From positions 38,600 through 102,599 of the forward strand of contig NZ_JAFIFK010000032.1 in the NCBI RefSeq assembly GCF_020832045.1: a stretch of DNA of 64,000 nt, in the 5' to 3' direction. Numbering within the stretch: position 1 is the first letter of the stretch; every line of letters begins with the position of its first letter. Of the stretch, positions 1 to 8,690 are shown one piece after another. The notes beneath the pieces were generated by a model. The model worked only from the letters and a program-made list of their open reading frames with translations. It made no database searches and was not told the origin of the DNA. The position numbers were made by a program, and so were the translations under genes. The stretch comes from Halomonas sp. (GTDB lineage Bacteria > Pseudomonadota > Gammaproteobacteria > Pseudomonadales > Halomonadaceae).

Positions 1-2033
1 AGGATTAATCGCGACAGGAGCCCACTCATGGCCAGCAGGCCCACGAGCAGAAGCGACAGCGCGATGGGTCTAGCGGTGAGATTGATCTCGTGGTCCAGCG
101 CCAATGTGGACACCAGCAGGATCGGGATCAGCGCCAAACCGAGCCAGCCAAGCAACCAACGCAGCCGTGCCACATAGCCGGCAGGCCAGTAGAAGTGCTT
201 GGTGGCCACGCCGTCTCGTACCAGCAGGCGGCGTGACCAAGCAATGAACCCCCAGGCCAGCGCCAGGTGCAGGAAGGCCAGACCAAGACCCGACGCGATT
301 CCCTGGCCGATAGTGGCCAGCGATATACCGGCCCCTGCCAGGGCCAGCGGGCCGGGGGCCGCCAGCAGCGCATTGAGGCCGACGGCTTGAGGAGTATGGA
401 GCTGGGAGTCGCTGCGCAAACGGCCTATCTGGTCATGCAGCATGCTCAGGCGACGCTGAATACGGCGGCGAAGCCCGAGCAACAGGACCGAGACGAAGAC
501 CAGCGGCGCTCCACGCAAGGCCTCGACACCAGGCGTTTGCCAATGTACCGGCAATACCTCGCGCCATTCCCCTTGCCGCAACTCCTCCGCCAGGCTGGCA
601 GGCAGTTGCCGAAACCATGCCAAGTCCAGCGGACGGGTATTGGCGATCCAGAACAGCTGCTCGTCGATGGTGGTGCGAAGTTCACGGGTGGTGTCATGCA
701 ACTGTTGTTGATTGAGCTGCAGTTCGATGGCTGCGCTCAGCAGGCTGCCGTAGGTCTGCTCGAGCTGATCGACGAGCTGGCGGCGCGAGTGGTACAGGCC
801 CTGCAGGGAATCGACCAGCGCTTGAGTGACCTCGACCCCGGCCTCCTCGAGGCGCAGATTGGCCAAGCGTTCGCCCTGGCGCAAAGTATCGCGTTGGCGA
901 ACCAGATCGAACTGACGTAGGCGCAGGTCGGCGATTTCATCCTGCAGCGTGCGCCCCAGATCGACCTGGGGCAGCGAGCGGCGCTGTTCGCTCAGAATAC
1001 GCGATAGCAGCAGGCTGCCACGAATGGCTTCTATCTGCTCGTTGAGGCTGCGTTGCAGTTGGCGTACGTGATCGAGCTGGCTACGTATTCCCAGGCTTTC
1101 GCGAACCAGACCGTTGTGGCGATCGTTGGCTCGCAACAATTCGAGACTGAGTTCACGGTTCACCTGCTGGGCGCGTTCGAGCACCGGATGACCGGCTTCA
1201 AGCAGCGGGTCGTCACGGGCGGCGTCGGCGATCGCTTGCTCGGAGGCCATGCGCCGCTGTCGATCGATAACTCCTTGCAACAGCGTCAGCTCGGTCTCCT
1301 TGCGTGCAATCTGCTGGGTAATCAGATCGCGGCGCTGCTGCGCCAATTCGCGCAGCCGGGTATTGCTGCCCAGCTCTCGCTGGCGCAAGCGTAGCGTACG
1401 CTCGGCCAGGCGACGCTCCACTTGCATTTGCCAAAGCCGGGGAGACGCCTCGCTGACGCCCTGGCCTTCCATGACATCCAAAGCGCGGCGTGTACGTTCG
1501 GCGATCTGCATCGCCTCGGCAATGGCCTGCTGAGCCCGCTCAGGCAATGTCTGTGCGGCGAGCAGCTGTGAATTGACATCGGCTAGCCGATCCTGCAATT
1601 GCTGCAGCTCGAACACAGCCTCCTGTTGGCGATACTCCAATTCATCCAGGGGGGTATCGTCGAGTTCGGCGATGGAACGATCGAGTTCCGCCTCCTCTTC
1701 CTGGTGAAGTTCTCGCTCCAGGCGCAGCAACTCGGCTGGAGCACTCTCCAGGCGTTGTTCCAAGGCCTCGAGCCGCTCCTCTACACCCTTGAGCTGCTCC
1801 AGGGCCTGCAGGGTCGATTCCAGCGCATCGATATCGCGCTGCTCGGCTTCGCTGACACTCTCGCCCTCTTCCGGGAGCAACTCGGCTAAACGCTCTTCCA
1901 CCGCCTGGCGGTCGGGCAACGGGTCGTCTGCCAGCACCGGCATCACCAGCGCAGTCCAGCAGCAGAGCATCAGGCAGAGCGCCTGCCAGGCGCGCCGGGA
2001 TGGGCCGGCGATAGTGTGAAACGTAACGTTCAC
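1..2033 (-). CDS. mscK: MscK/KefA-type mechanosensitive channel, N-terminal part (runs off the left edge)
   Basis: An open frame of about 677 codons begins at GTG 2033 behind an AGGA with a 5-nt spacer and is still open at base 1. It starts with a signal peptide (residues 1-35, ending PVLA-DD). A long Glu/Gln/Leu/Arg-rich coiled-coil periplasmic region follows to about residue 480, then hydrophobic segments from about residue 505. This is the layout of the MscS-porin plus inner-membrane domains of MscK (about 1100 residues in E. coli). The pore helix and MscS core lie outside the window. The family opens under membrane tension to release ions and solutes on osmotic downshock, which fits a halophile. 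The GTG start is a choice: no ATG fits the frame with a better ribosome site. Confidence 0.85.
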   Translation of the reverse strand, partial: MNVTFHTIAGPSRRAWQALCLMLCCWTALVMPVLADDPLPDRQAVEERLAELLPEEGESVSEAEQRDIDALESTLQALEQLKGVEERLEALEQRLESAPAELLRLERELHQEEEAELDRSIAELDDTPLDELEYRQQEAVFELQQLQDRLADVNSQLLAAQTLPERAQQAIAEAMQIAERTRRALDVMEGQGVSEASPRLWQMQVERRLAERTLRLRQRELGSNTRLRELAQQRRDLITQQIARKETELTLLQGVIDRQRRMASEQAIADAARDDPLLEAGHPVLERAQQVNRELSLELLRANDRHNGLVRESLGIRSQLDHVRQLQRSLNEQIEAIRGSLLLSRILSEQRRSLPQVDLGRTLQDEIADLRLRQFDLVRQRDTLRQGERLANLRLEEAGVEVTQALVDSLQGLYHSRRQLVDQLEQTYGSLLSAAIELQLNQQQLHDTTRELRTTIDEQLFWIANTRPLDLAWFRQLPASLAEELRQGEWREVLPVHWQTPGVEALRGAPLVFVSVLLLGLRRRIQRRLSMLHDQIGRLRSDSQLHTPQAVGLNALLAAPGPLALAGAGISLATIGQGIASGLGLAFLHLALAWGFIAWSRRLLVRDGVATKHFYWPAGYVARLRWLLGWLGLALIPILLVSTLALDHEINLTARPIALSLLLVGLLAMSGLLSRLI

Positions 2034-2173
2034 GAAATTCCTCGTTTCTACTGGCCTGCGCCTGGGCGAGACACGGCCACGTACAATATGATGACAATCG
2101 GCATGCCAGCAGTTGACTTGCCTAGGCGACGTGGTAGAAACGGTAGCTCACACGCTCCGCTTCGAGTTCCTCC

Positions 2174-3190
2174 ATGACCATCCGTTCACTTCTGTTCACC
2201 AGTGCCGCCGTGTTCGGCCTGCTGCCTTTGTCAGCCTTTGGCCAGGCCGATACCCAGCGAGAAGCCATAGAAGCTCGTATCGAAGCATTGACCGGCGAGG
2301 TGGAAGCACTGCGCCTTCAGCTCGAGGCCATGCCGCAGGACGACGACTCCCTCCACGTCGAGGTCGATGACCCCGTCATCGAAGAGGTCATCCAGCGCCG
2401 CCAGCTCGAGCGCGAATCCACTCGCAACCCTCTGGCCATTACCACGCACCGGCGAAATTACCTGTTCCCAGTGAGCTATACCACTCATCCCAATGCCGTT
2501 GCCTTTCGTGACGTCTACGCCGATGTGGGCCCCAATGATCTGGAAGTGAAATTCCAGTTCAGCGCCAAGGTCAACCTGCTCGAGGATGTGTTCGGCACCA
2601 CGGGGGATCTCTACTTTGCCTACACCCAGCGCAGCTGGTGGCAGGCCTACAACACCGATGCCTCATCGCCATTCCGGGAGACCAATTACGAACCCGAGGT
2701 CTTTCTCGAGTTCGACAATACCACCCGACTATTGGGCTGGACCAACACGCGCAACCGTATCGCCTTCAACCATCTCTCCAATGGGCGCTCCATGCCGCTG
2801 TCCCGCAGCTGGAATCGCATCTACCTGGAAAGCATGTTCCAGCGAGGCGACTGGGCGGTTGCCGTGGCACCGCACTGGCGCATCCCCGAGTCCGACGGCG
2901 ATGACGACAATCCCAATATCGACCGCTACTGGGGCTATGGCGACGTGACCGTTGCGCGCCGTTTCAACGGCGACCAGGAGGCCAGCGTCATGGTGCGCGG
3001 CAATCCCAGCCCCGGGAACTACGGGACCCAGGTCGATTATTCCTGGCCCTTGTTCGGCAACATTCGCGGTCATGTCCAATACTTCTATGGCTATGGCGAA
3101 AGCATGATCGATTACGATCATCGCAACCATCGCATGAGTATTGGGTTCAGCGTCAACCCATTGATTTCCGGCTCAGGCGGGGTGCGCTGA
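2174..3190 (+). CDS. pldA: Outer membrane phospholipase A (OMPLA)
   Basis: The 338-residue protein has a signal peptide (residues 1-24, ending AFG-QA), a Glu-rich helical stretch, then a beta-barrel domain from about residue 85. The OMPLA active-site block is complete: His200, Ser202 (HLSNGR) and Asn214 (SRSWNR), with the same spacing as the E. coli triad 142/144/156. The enzyme hydrolyses acyl chains of phospholipids that reach the outer leaflet, working as a calcium-dependent dimer. It is somewhat longer than E. coli OMPLA (289 residues) because of the N-terminal insertion. It is transcribed divergently from mscK. The 140-bp gap between them must hold both promoters. Confidence 0.93.
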   Translation: MTIRSLLFTSAAVFGLLPLSAFGQADTQREAIEARIEALTGEVEALRLQLEAMPQDDDSLHVEVDDPVIEEVIQRRQLERESTRNPLAITTHRRNYLFPVSYTTHPNAVAFRDVYADVGPNDLEVKFQFSAKVNLLEDVFGTTGDLYFAYTQRSWWQAYNTDASSPFRETNYEPEVFLEFDNTTRLLGWTNTRNRIAFNHLSNGRSMPLSRSWNRIYLESMFQRGDWAVAVAPHWRIPESDGDDDNPNIDRYWGYGDVTVARRFNGDQEASVMVRGNPSPGNYGTQVDYSWPLFGNIRGHVQYFYGYGESMIDYDHRNHRMSIGFSVNPLISGSGGVR

Positions 3191-3264
3191 TCTGGGGTTT
3201 TGCGTTGAACTCACATCAGCGAGTGCTATGCTGAGGCTGTCATTCATCGTCAAAGGAAGACTAC

Positions 3265-3597
3265 ATGGCAACCCGTAAACCGAATACCGACGACACCTCT
3301 CGTCAGCTGAGGGAAGACCTGCATCAGCTCACTCGCACCATCGAAGAGCTTGTCAGCGCCACGGCCGACGACTCGCGCAGCAATATCAAGGAACTGCGCG
3401 AGCGCGCCGAGAAGCGGCTCAAGGATACCCGCGACCGGCTGGAAGCCCGCGGTGAGCGCCTCTACGATGAAGCCCGCGACACCATGCACGAACAGGCCGA
3501 CGCCGTTGACCGTTACGTACACGACAATACCTGGACAAGTATCGGCATTGGCGCCGCGGTAGGTGTCGTTATCGGCGTGCTTCTCGGGCGACGTTGA
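3265..3597 (+). CDS. YqjD/ElaB-like DUF883 membrane-anchored protein
   Basis: A 110-residue protein. A charged amphipathic helical region covers residues 1-88, and a glycine-rich transmembrane helix (IGIGAAVGVVIGVLLG) ends in two arginines. This is the DUF883 (YqjD/ElaB/YgaM) pattern; in E. coli such proteins sit in the inner membrane and associate with ribosomes in stationary phase. The start has an AAGGAAG-like ribosome site. The stop overlaps the next gene (TGATG), so the three genes 3265-4296 form one operon like yqjD-yqjE-yqjK of enterobacteria. Confidence 0.85.
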   Translation: MATRKPNTDDTSRQLREDLHQLTRTIEELVSATADDSRSNIKELRERAEKRLKDTRDRLEARGERLYDEARDTMHEQADAVDRYVHDNTWTSIGIGAAVGVVIGVLLGRR

Positions 3598-3998
3598 TGG
3601 CCGAGAACGACGGACCGACACAGCGTCTGTTCACGGTATGCAAGCGACTTTTGGCAAGTCTGGTGGCAACCGGCGAGACGCGTCTGCGTCTCGCCGTACT
3701 CGAGCTTGAGGAAGAACGGGCTCGCGTCGTGACGCTGTTGCTGCTGATGGGGCTGAGCCTGGTATTGATGCTGCTGGGCTTGACCATGCTGGCGCTGCTT
3801 GTGGTCGTGCTGTTCTGGGACACCCACCGCCTGGCCGGCATCGGCATCAGCGCCCTGGTGCTACTGGGCGGGGGTATCGGCACCGCACTGCTTGGCATCC
3901 GCTTGGCCCGGCGCCATACACTGCTCAAGGAAACGCTGGCCCAGTTGGCGCTGGACCGCCACCTGCTGGAGGAACGGCGTGACTCGCCACGACCCTAA
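3597..3998 (+). CDS. YqjE-like (phage-holin-family) membrane protein
   Basis: A 133-residue protein starting at ATG 3597 inside the TGATG overlap with the preceding gene; a TTG one codon earlier is less likely. An N-terminal helix with basic residues is followed by two strong transmembrane segments (about residues 45-70 and 78-100) and a charged tail. This matches the YqjE branch of the 'phage holin family' annotation. The name is historical, and no phage role is implied. The function is not established; its place between yqjD-like and yqjK-like genes supports the assignment. Confidence 0.82.
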   Translation: MAENDGPTQRLFTVCKRLLASLVATGETRLRLAVLELEEERARVVTLLLLMGLSLVLMLLGLTMLALLVVVLFWDTHRLAGIGISALVLLGGGIGTALLGIRLARRHTLLKETLAQLALDRHLLEERRDSPRP

Positions 3999-4296
3999 CA
4001 ATACTCCACATCCTGCACCCACGCGCGACCAGCGCAAGGCCGAGCTGCTGGTTAAAATCGAACAGCAGCGTGTCGATATCCTGGTCGAAGCAGAACGCTG
4101 TAGGCACGGCTCCCTGACACTCGATACTGGCTTTGAGCATCTCGAGCGATATCGAGGCTTGGTTTATGTCGCCTGCGGCGTATTGCTGGTGGTAGGTATT
4201 CGACACCCTCATAAGCTGGCGACACTGGCAAGACGAGTCGCTGCCGGCACCTTACTGCTCAACCGGGCACGCCGCCTGTTCGGACAGGTGCGCTGA
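3979..4296 (+). CDS. YqjK-like small protein
   Basis: A 105-residue protein beginning at GTG 3979 (GGAGGAACGGC in front), inside the end of the yqjE-like gene. A hydrophilic N-terminus (PTRDQRKAELLVKIEQQR) leads to one probable membrane segment near residues 60-75 and a basic C-terminus. The order and the 'RK.ELL..I..QR' start resemble YqjK of the enterobacterial yqjCDEK cluster. The function is unknown. The 20-bp overlap indicates translational coupling. Confidence 0.72.
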   Translation: MTRHDPNNTPHPAPTRDQRKAELLVKIEQQRVDILVEAERCRHGSLTLDTGFEHLERYRGLVYVACGVLLVVGIRHPHKLATLARRVAAGTLLLNRARRLFGQVR

Positions 4297-4340
4297 AGTC
4301 AGGTGCGCTGAACATCCCCTGCCTTCTCCTGGGAAAAGCG

Positions 4341-4994
4341 CTAAAGCTGCGCCTCGGCGACATGCCGCCGCCGCGATGAGGCACCCGGCACCCACTTCAT
4401 CCAACTCTCGCCCCGCTTGAGACGCTTATCGATGAAGCGGCGTGTCCGGCGTTGGCCTTCACTGGTATCGGCTGCCCAGACAGCCAGCGCCGCCAGGAAC
4501 AGACTGGTCAGCGCAATCTCCTCCACCTGTGCTCGGCGGGTACCATAGCGAGCTTCGAGACGTGCCGCTTCACGCAACCACTGAACGGTACGCGAAAGAT
4601 CGAATACCATCGGCACCCAGGTATGCGGATGGGGCAAATGCGCCTTGGTCTTGAGCATCTGTACGGTAACCCGATGATGGGCAGAAAAGGTATCGAACCA
4701 GGCTTGCAGGCAGTGCTCGATGCGCACCCGCTCGGGCCAGTCTTCGAAGGTGTCAGGCTTCTCCGCCAACATCCCGCGCCAGCCGCGCTCAAACCAGGCA
4801 TTGGCCACGTCATCCATGTCGCGAAAGCGTTCCAGCACCACGGACATCGGCAGCCCGAGGCTGCGCGCCACCTCGGAGAGGCGTACCGCCTGCCAGCCCT
4901 GCTCCTCGGCCTGGCGAACGGCCTCGTCAACGACTAAGTCGGCAAATGAGGAGGCCTCGGTTCGTGAGGAGTCCTGAATCGCTATCATGGTCAT
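4341..4994 (-). CDS. TetR/AcrR-family transcriptional regulator
   Basis: The start chosen is ATG 4994 (GAGGG seven bases upstream), giving 217 residues; a longer frame reaches 5105 but has no ribosome site. Residues 12-60 form the TetR helix-turn-helix region (SFADLVVDEAV..GWQAVRLSEVARSLGLPMSVVLERF). The C-terminal helical ligand domain includes TVQMLKTKAHLPHPHTWVPM, which recalls TetR members annotated near COQ9-like proteins. The target is unknown. It ends convergently with the yqjK-like gene and is followed upstream by egtD on the same strand. Confidence 0.82.
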   Translation of the reverse strand: MTMIAIQDSSRTEASSFADLVVDEAVRQAEEQGWQAVRLSEVARSLGLPMSVVLERFRDMDDVANAWFERGWRGMLAEKPDTFEDWPERVRIEHCLQAWFDTFSAHHRVTVQMLKTKAHLPHPHTWVPMVFDLSRTVQWLREAARLEARYGTRRAQVEEIALTSLFLAALAVWAADTSEGQRRTRRFIDKRLKRGESWMKWVPGASSRRRHVAEAQL

Positions 4995-5059
4995 GATGGT
5001 CCCTCGATATTCCCGCATGGCTCTGTCATGCAGCATAGTCCGGTTTACGGCCGATGCCA

Positions 5060-6022
5060 TCAGGGGGCCCGCTCCAGATAATGGATACAGAATAGCGAGT
5101 CGCAATCCGTCCAGTATGCACGGGGTTCGAATCCGGCGCGTTCGGCCAGATCTTGAAACCCAGACACGCTGTACTTGTACGAGCTTTCGGTATGCAGGCT
5201 CTCGCCTTCATCGAAGAAAATGCATTCGTTGGCTAGCCTAAGGCTTTGATCGCACTGGCTGACCAGGTGCATCTCGATGCGATGATCGACCTCATTGTAA
5301 AAAGCGCGGTGACGGAAGCGGGATGGCTCCACCTCGGCCTCGAAATCGTGGCGCAGCCGCTCCAGTAAGTTGAGATTGAACGCAGCGGTAATGCCGGCGG
5401 CATCGTTGTAGGCGGCATCGAGTATCGCGCGATCCTTGATCAGATCGACACCGATGAGTAGCCCGCCCCCGGGCGGCAGCAGCTGCGTCAACCCACCGAG
5501 GAAGTTCTCGGCCTCCTCGGGAGTGAAATTACCGATGCTCGAACCGGGAAAGAATGCTACTGGGCGCTCCCCCGTCAGCCCATCCGGCCAGGACATCGGG
5601 CGCGAGAAGTCGGCCCAGGCCGCGTGGACTTCCAGCCAGGGGTAATCCACTGCCAAACGATGGGTGCAGTCCAGAAGAAAATCCCGCGAGATATCTACCC
5701 CGAGATAACAGAGTGGGTGAAGCGCCTCGAGCAGCAGCCTCACCTTGCGGCTGGCCCCGCTGCCAAGTTCGATCAGAGTGGCATCGCGCCCTACCACTTC
5801 GGCTATCTCAGCGGCGGCAGCGCGCAGAATGCTCTCCTCGGTGCGGGTCGGATAGTACTCGGGCTGCTCGCAGATCGCGTCGAAAAGCTCCGAGCCGCGC
5901 CGATCGTAGAAGAACTTGGGCGAAGTGTATTTCGGAGTTGAGGTAAGTCCCTCCAGCAATTCAGCATGCAGTGAGCCTGCCGATACTGGATGCTGGTCAT
6001 GAAAGCGTACGAGCGGGCTCAT
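5060..6022 (-). CDS. egtD: L-histidine N-alpha-methyltransferase (ergothioneine)
   Basis: A 320-residue SAM-dependent methyltransferase that converts histidine to hercynine, the first committed step of ergothioneine synthesis. Visible family marks are the N-terminal KYTSPKFFYDRRGSELFD block, the SAM site IELGSGASRKVRLLLEA, and FFPGSSIGNF. The start at ATG 6022 lies two bases from the egtB stop, so the genes form one transcript egtB-egtD. The length equals the usual EgtD. No egtC or egtE is present in the window. That matches the short bacterial egtBD operons, where the other steps are done elsewhere. Confidence 0.93.
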   Translation of the reverse strand: MSPLVRFHDQHPVSAGSLHAELLEGLTSTPKYTSPKFFYDRRGSELFDAICEQPEYYPTRTEESILRAAAAEIAEVVGRDATLIELGSGASRKVRLLLEALHPLCYLGVDISRDFLLDCTHRLAVDYPWLEVHAAWADFSRPMSWPDGLTGERPVAFFPGSSIGNFTPEEAENFLGGLTQLLPPGGGLLIGVDLIKDRAILDAAYNDAAGITAAFNLNLLERLRHDFEAEVEPSRFRHRAFYNEVDHRIEMHLVSQCDQSLRLANECIFFDEGESLHTESSYKYSVSGFQDLAERAGFEPRAYWTDCDSLFCIHYLERAP

Positions 6023-6023
6023 G

Positions 6024-7337
6024 TCATGCCTCCCTGGCCAGTCGGAAACCGGAAAAGGCCCAGCGGGCATGCGGCGGGAAGAAGTTACGGTAGCTGCGTC
6101 GTATATGCTCGGCAGGCGTTGCGCAGCAGCCGCCACGTAGCACCATTTGTCCCGACATGAACTTACCGTTGTACTCGCCCAGTGTGCCCGGCAAGGTGCG
6201 AAAGCCAGGGTAAGGACGGTAAGCGCTGCCGGTCCACTCCCACACATCGCCGAACATCTGGCTCGCAGCGCAAGACTGGGACGGCGACGCCACCGGCTGC
6301 AGGTGGTCGTCCTCGACGAAATTTCCTACCAGTGAAGCCTCGTGAGCGGCCACCTCCCACTCCGCTTCGCTTGGCAGCCTCGCATTGGCCCAGCGCGCAT
6401 AGGCATCGGCTTCGTAAAAGCTTACGTGAGCCACTGGTGCGTGGATATCGACCGGACGCATCCCCCCCAGGGTGAAGTGATGCCAGCCGTCGTCTCGTTT
6501 CACCCAGTACAAAGGCGCCTGCCAACCTGCCTGCCCGATCAGCTGCCAGCCTTCGGCAAGCCACAGCTCGGCACGCGTATAACCGCCATCCTCGATGAAA
6601 GCCAGGAACTCGCCGTTGGTAACGGGACGCTTGGCCAGCTGAAAGGTTTCGAGGAACTGGCGGTGCACCGGCCCTTCGTTGTCGTAGGCAAACCCGGTCT
6701 GGAAGTCATGGCCAACGGTGCGCACGCCTGCGTCGTGAACCAGCCAGCCAAGCTCACCTGGCGGTTCGCATCCGGGTACGGAGAGATCCTCGCGATAGGC
6801 GGGAAGCAAGGGGTTCTGAGCCAGGATGTGCTTGATATCCATGAGCAACAGCTCCTGATGCTGCTGCTCATGGTGAAGTCCCAGCTCGAGGCGGCGAAAT
6901 ATCTCCCCGAGGTATTCACGTGGGGGCGCTTCGAGAAGCTCCGCCATGGCGTCGTCTACATGGGCACGGAAGCGGTAGACATCGGCCACGGTAGGTCGTG
7001 ACAAGGTCCCGCGACTTGGCCGCGGAAAGGGCACGCCGTGCGTCTCGTAATAGGAGTTGAACAGAAAATCGTAAACGGGATCGAGCGGTCGGTAACGGGG
7101 CTGAAAGGGAACCAGGATGAAGGCTTCGAAGAACCACGTAACGTGGGCAAGGTGCCATTTCGGTGGGCTCACGTCATCCATGCTCTGGATCACGTAATCC
7201 TCAGTGCACAGCGGCTGGCACAGCCGCTCGGATGCCTGGCGAACGCGCTGATAACGTCTCAACCACTCCTTGAGATGCTGGGTGTCGGGCGTATGCAGCT
7301 GCCGGGTTCTGTCCAACTGGTAGGCGAGAGGGGGCAT
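6024..7337 (-). CDS. egtB: Ergothioneine biosynthesis sulfoxide synthase
   Basis: A 437-residue non-heme-iron enzyme that joins hercynine to a thiol donor (gamma-glutamylcysteine or cysteine) using O2. The DinB-like N-terminal half carries the iron ligands HLAH (residues 62-65) and HHEQQH (155-160). The C-terminal half is the FGE-sulfatase-type domain, with LPSEAEWEVAA, FGDVWEWTGS, VLRGGCCAT and RRSYRNFF. It is the first gene of the egtBD unit. The 200 bp upstream are shared with the divergent wecB. It is placed in EgtB by the fused domain pair and the adjacent egtD. Confidence 0.93.
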   Translation of the reverse strand: MPPLAYQLDRTRQLHTPDTQHLKEWLRRYQRVRQASERLCQPLCTEDYVIQSMDDVSPPKWHLAHVTWFFEAFILVPFQPRYRPLDPVYDFLFNSYYETHGVPFPRPSRGTLSRPTVADVYRFRAHVDDAMAELLEAPPREYLGEIFRRLELGLHHEQQHQELLLMDIKHILAQNPLLPAYREDLSVPGCEPPGELGWLVHDAGVRTVGHDFQTGFAYDNEGPVHRQFLETFQLAKRPVTNGEFLAFIEDGGYTRAELWLAEGWQLIGQAGWQAPLYWVKRDDGWHHFTLGGMRPVDIHAPVAHVSFYEADAYARWANARLPSEAEWEVAAHEASLVGNFVEDDHLQPVASPSQSCAASQMFGDVWEWTGSAYRPYPGFRTLPGTLGEYNGKFMSGQMVLRGGCCATPAEHIRRSYRNFFPPHARWAFSGFRLAREA

Positions 7338-7541
7338 GGCGCACTCCTGTGACGAGCTACATCCGTGACGAACCGATCCCTCAAGCGTAGCAAGCCTCCC
7401 GAGAACCGGAGGTTACCGAACGTAACGCCGAGGTTGAGCAGCCTAAGCATATTTGATCAAACGAAACATAACGCGTAACGTAATGTGAGCATGAGATAGG
7501 GGGTGCACAGGGACAAACGCAATCAAGGAATGATTCGCAGC

Positions 7542-8690
7542 ATGTCCAGAAACGTAACGATGGTCGTGGGTACGCGCCCGGAAGCCATCAAGATGGCACC
7601 GCTGGCACACCGACTCGCCAAGCGAAGCGATATCGATCTACAGCTCTGCATCACCGGCCAGCATCAGGAAATGCTCGAGCAGGTGATCGACATTTTCGAG
7701 CTACCCGTTACAGCACGGCTAAACGTGCCGCAAGGCGGCGCGCTCAATCGCCTCACCGGCGAGATGATGCGGGAACTCGACAGCTACCTGGCCGCTACCG
7801 ACCCCGCACTGGTGGTTGTCCATGGCGATACCTGCACCTGCTTTGCCGCCTCGCTCGCGGCCTTTCACTTGCAGTTGCCGGTCGCGCACATAGAGGCCGG
7901 CCTGAGGTCAGGCGACCGTCACTCCCCCTGGCCGGAAGAAAACTATCGGCGCATGGCCGATTCGTTGGCGGAACTGCATCTGGCACCCACCCTGGCGGCT
8001 CGGGACAACCTCATCGCCGAGGGCCTGCCGCAAGCTCGCATCAAGGTCACCGGCAATACCGTAGTCGATGCCCTGCTGTGGATGAAACAGCGTATCGACA
8101 GCCAGCAGTGGCAGCCTGATGGTGCCTCGCCGCTGTCTCGCCTTGATTCCGAACGCAAAATCGTGCTGATCACCAGTCACCGCCGTGAGAACCATGGCGA
8201 TGGCCTGGTGAACGTCTGCCGCGCCGTCGCCAGACTCGCGGCACGGCATGCGGATGTCGACTTCGTATTCCCGGTACATCTCAATCCGATCGTAAAGCAA
8301 GCGGTTCACGGCGAGCTGGGACAGTACGCCAACGTGCTGCTGACAGCACCGCTGGATTATCGCCATCTGGTCTGGCTGATGATGCATTCCAGCATGATCC
8401 TGACGGATTCAGGCGGTATCCAGGAAGAGGCGGTGACGCTCGGCAAGCCTCTGTTGATCATGCGCGATACCACCGAGCGCCCGGAGGCACTGGAAAACCA
8501 AGGAGCCATGCTGGTCGGCACCGATCCCGAGGCCATATACGCCAGCGCCCACGCCATACTCCAGTCGCCTCATGCGCTTGGGCCGGCTGCCCTTGGGCCC
8601 TCGCCCTACGGAGATGGCCAGGCCGCCAGGCGAATCGAAGAATTCATCGTCGAGTGGCTGGTTACCCGCGAAGGAAGTCCAGCGTCATGA
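7542..8690 (+). CDS. wecB: UDP-N-acetylglucosamine 2-epimerase
   Basis: 382 residues from ATG 7542 (SRNVTMVVGTRPEAIK, the usual family start); GTG 7503 and ATG 7530 are possible alternatives. Motifs include GTRPEAIKMAPL, HGDTCTC, HIEAGLRSGDR, THRREN and TDSGGIQEEA. The enzyme interconverts UDP-GlcNAc and UDP-ManNAc in the cytoplasm. In E. coli the same function (also called nfrC) is needed with NfrA/NfrB for phage N4 adsorption. Here the gene leads directly into nfrB by an ATGA overlap, so UDP-ManNAc is probably the sugar donor for the glycan made by this operon. Confidence 0.93.
   Translation: MSRNVTMVVGTRPEAIKMAPLAHRLAKRSDIDLQLCITGQHQEMLEQVIDIFELPVTARLNVPQGGALNRLTGEMMRELDSYLAATDPALVVVHGDTCTCFAASLAAFHLQLPVAHIEAGLRSGDRHSPWPEENYRRMADSLAELHLAPTLAARDNLIAEGLPQARIKVTGNTVVDALLWMKQRIDSQQWQPDGASPLSRLDSERKIVLITSHRRENHGDGLVNVCRAVARLAARHADVDFVFPVHLNPIVKQAVHGELGQYANVLLTAPLDYRHLVWLMMHSSMILTDSGGIQEEAVTLGKPLLIMRDTTERPEALENQGAMLVGTDPEAIYASAHAILQSPHALGPAALGPSPYGDGQAARRIEEFIVEWLVTREGSPAS

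Noticed and set aside
3597-3998. A phage-holin name for the yqjE-like gene as sign of a second prophage
   Set aside because: The gene sits in a yqjD-yqjE-yqjK-type housekeeping operon; the family name alone does not imply a phage.
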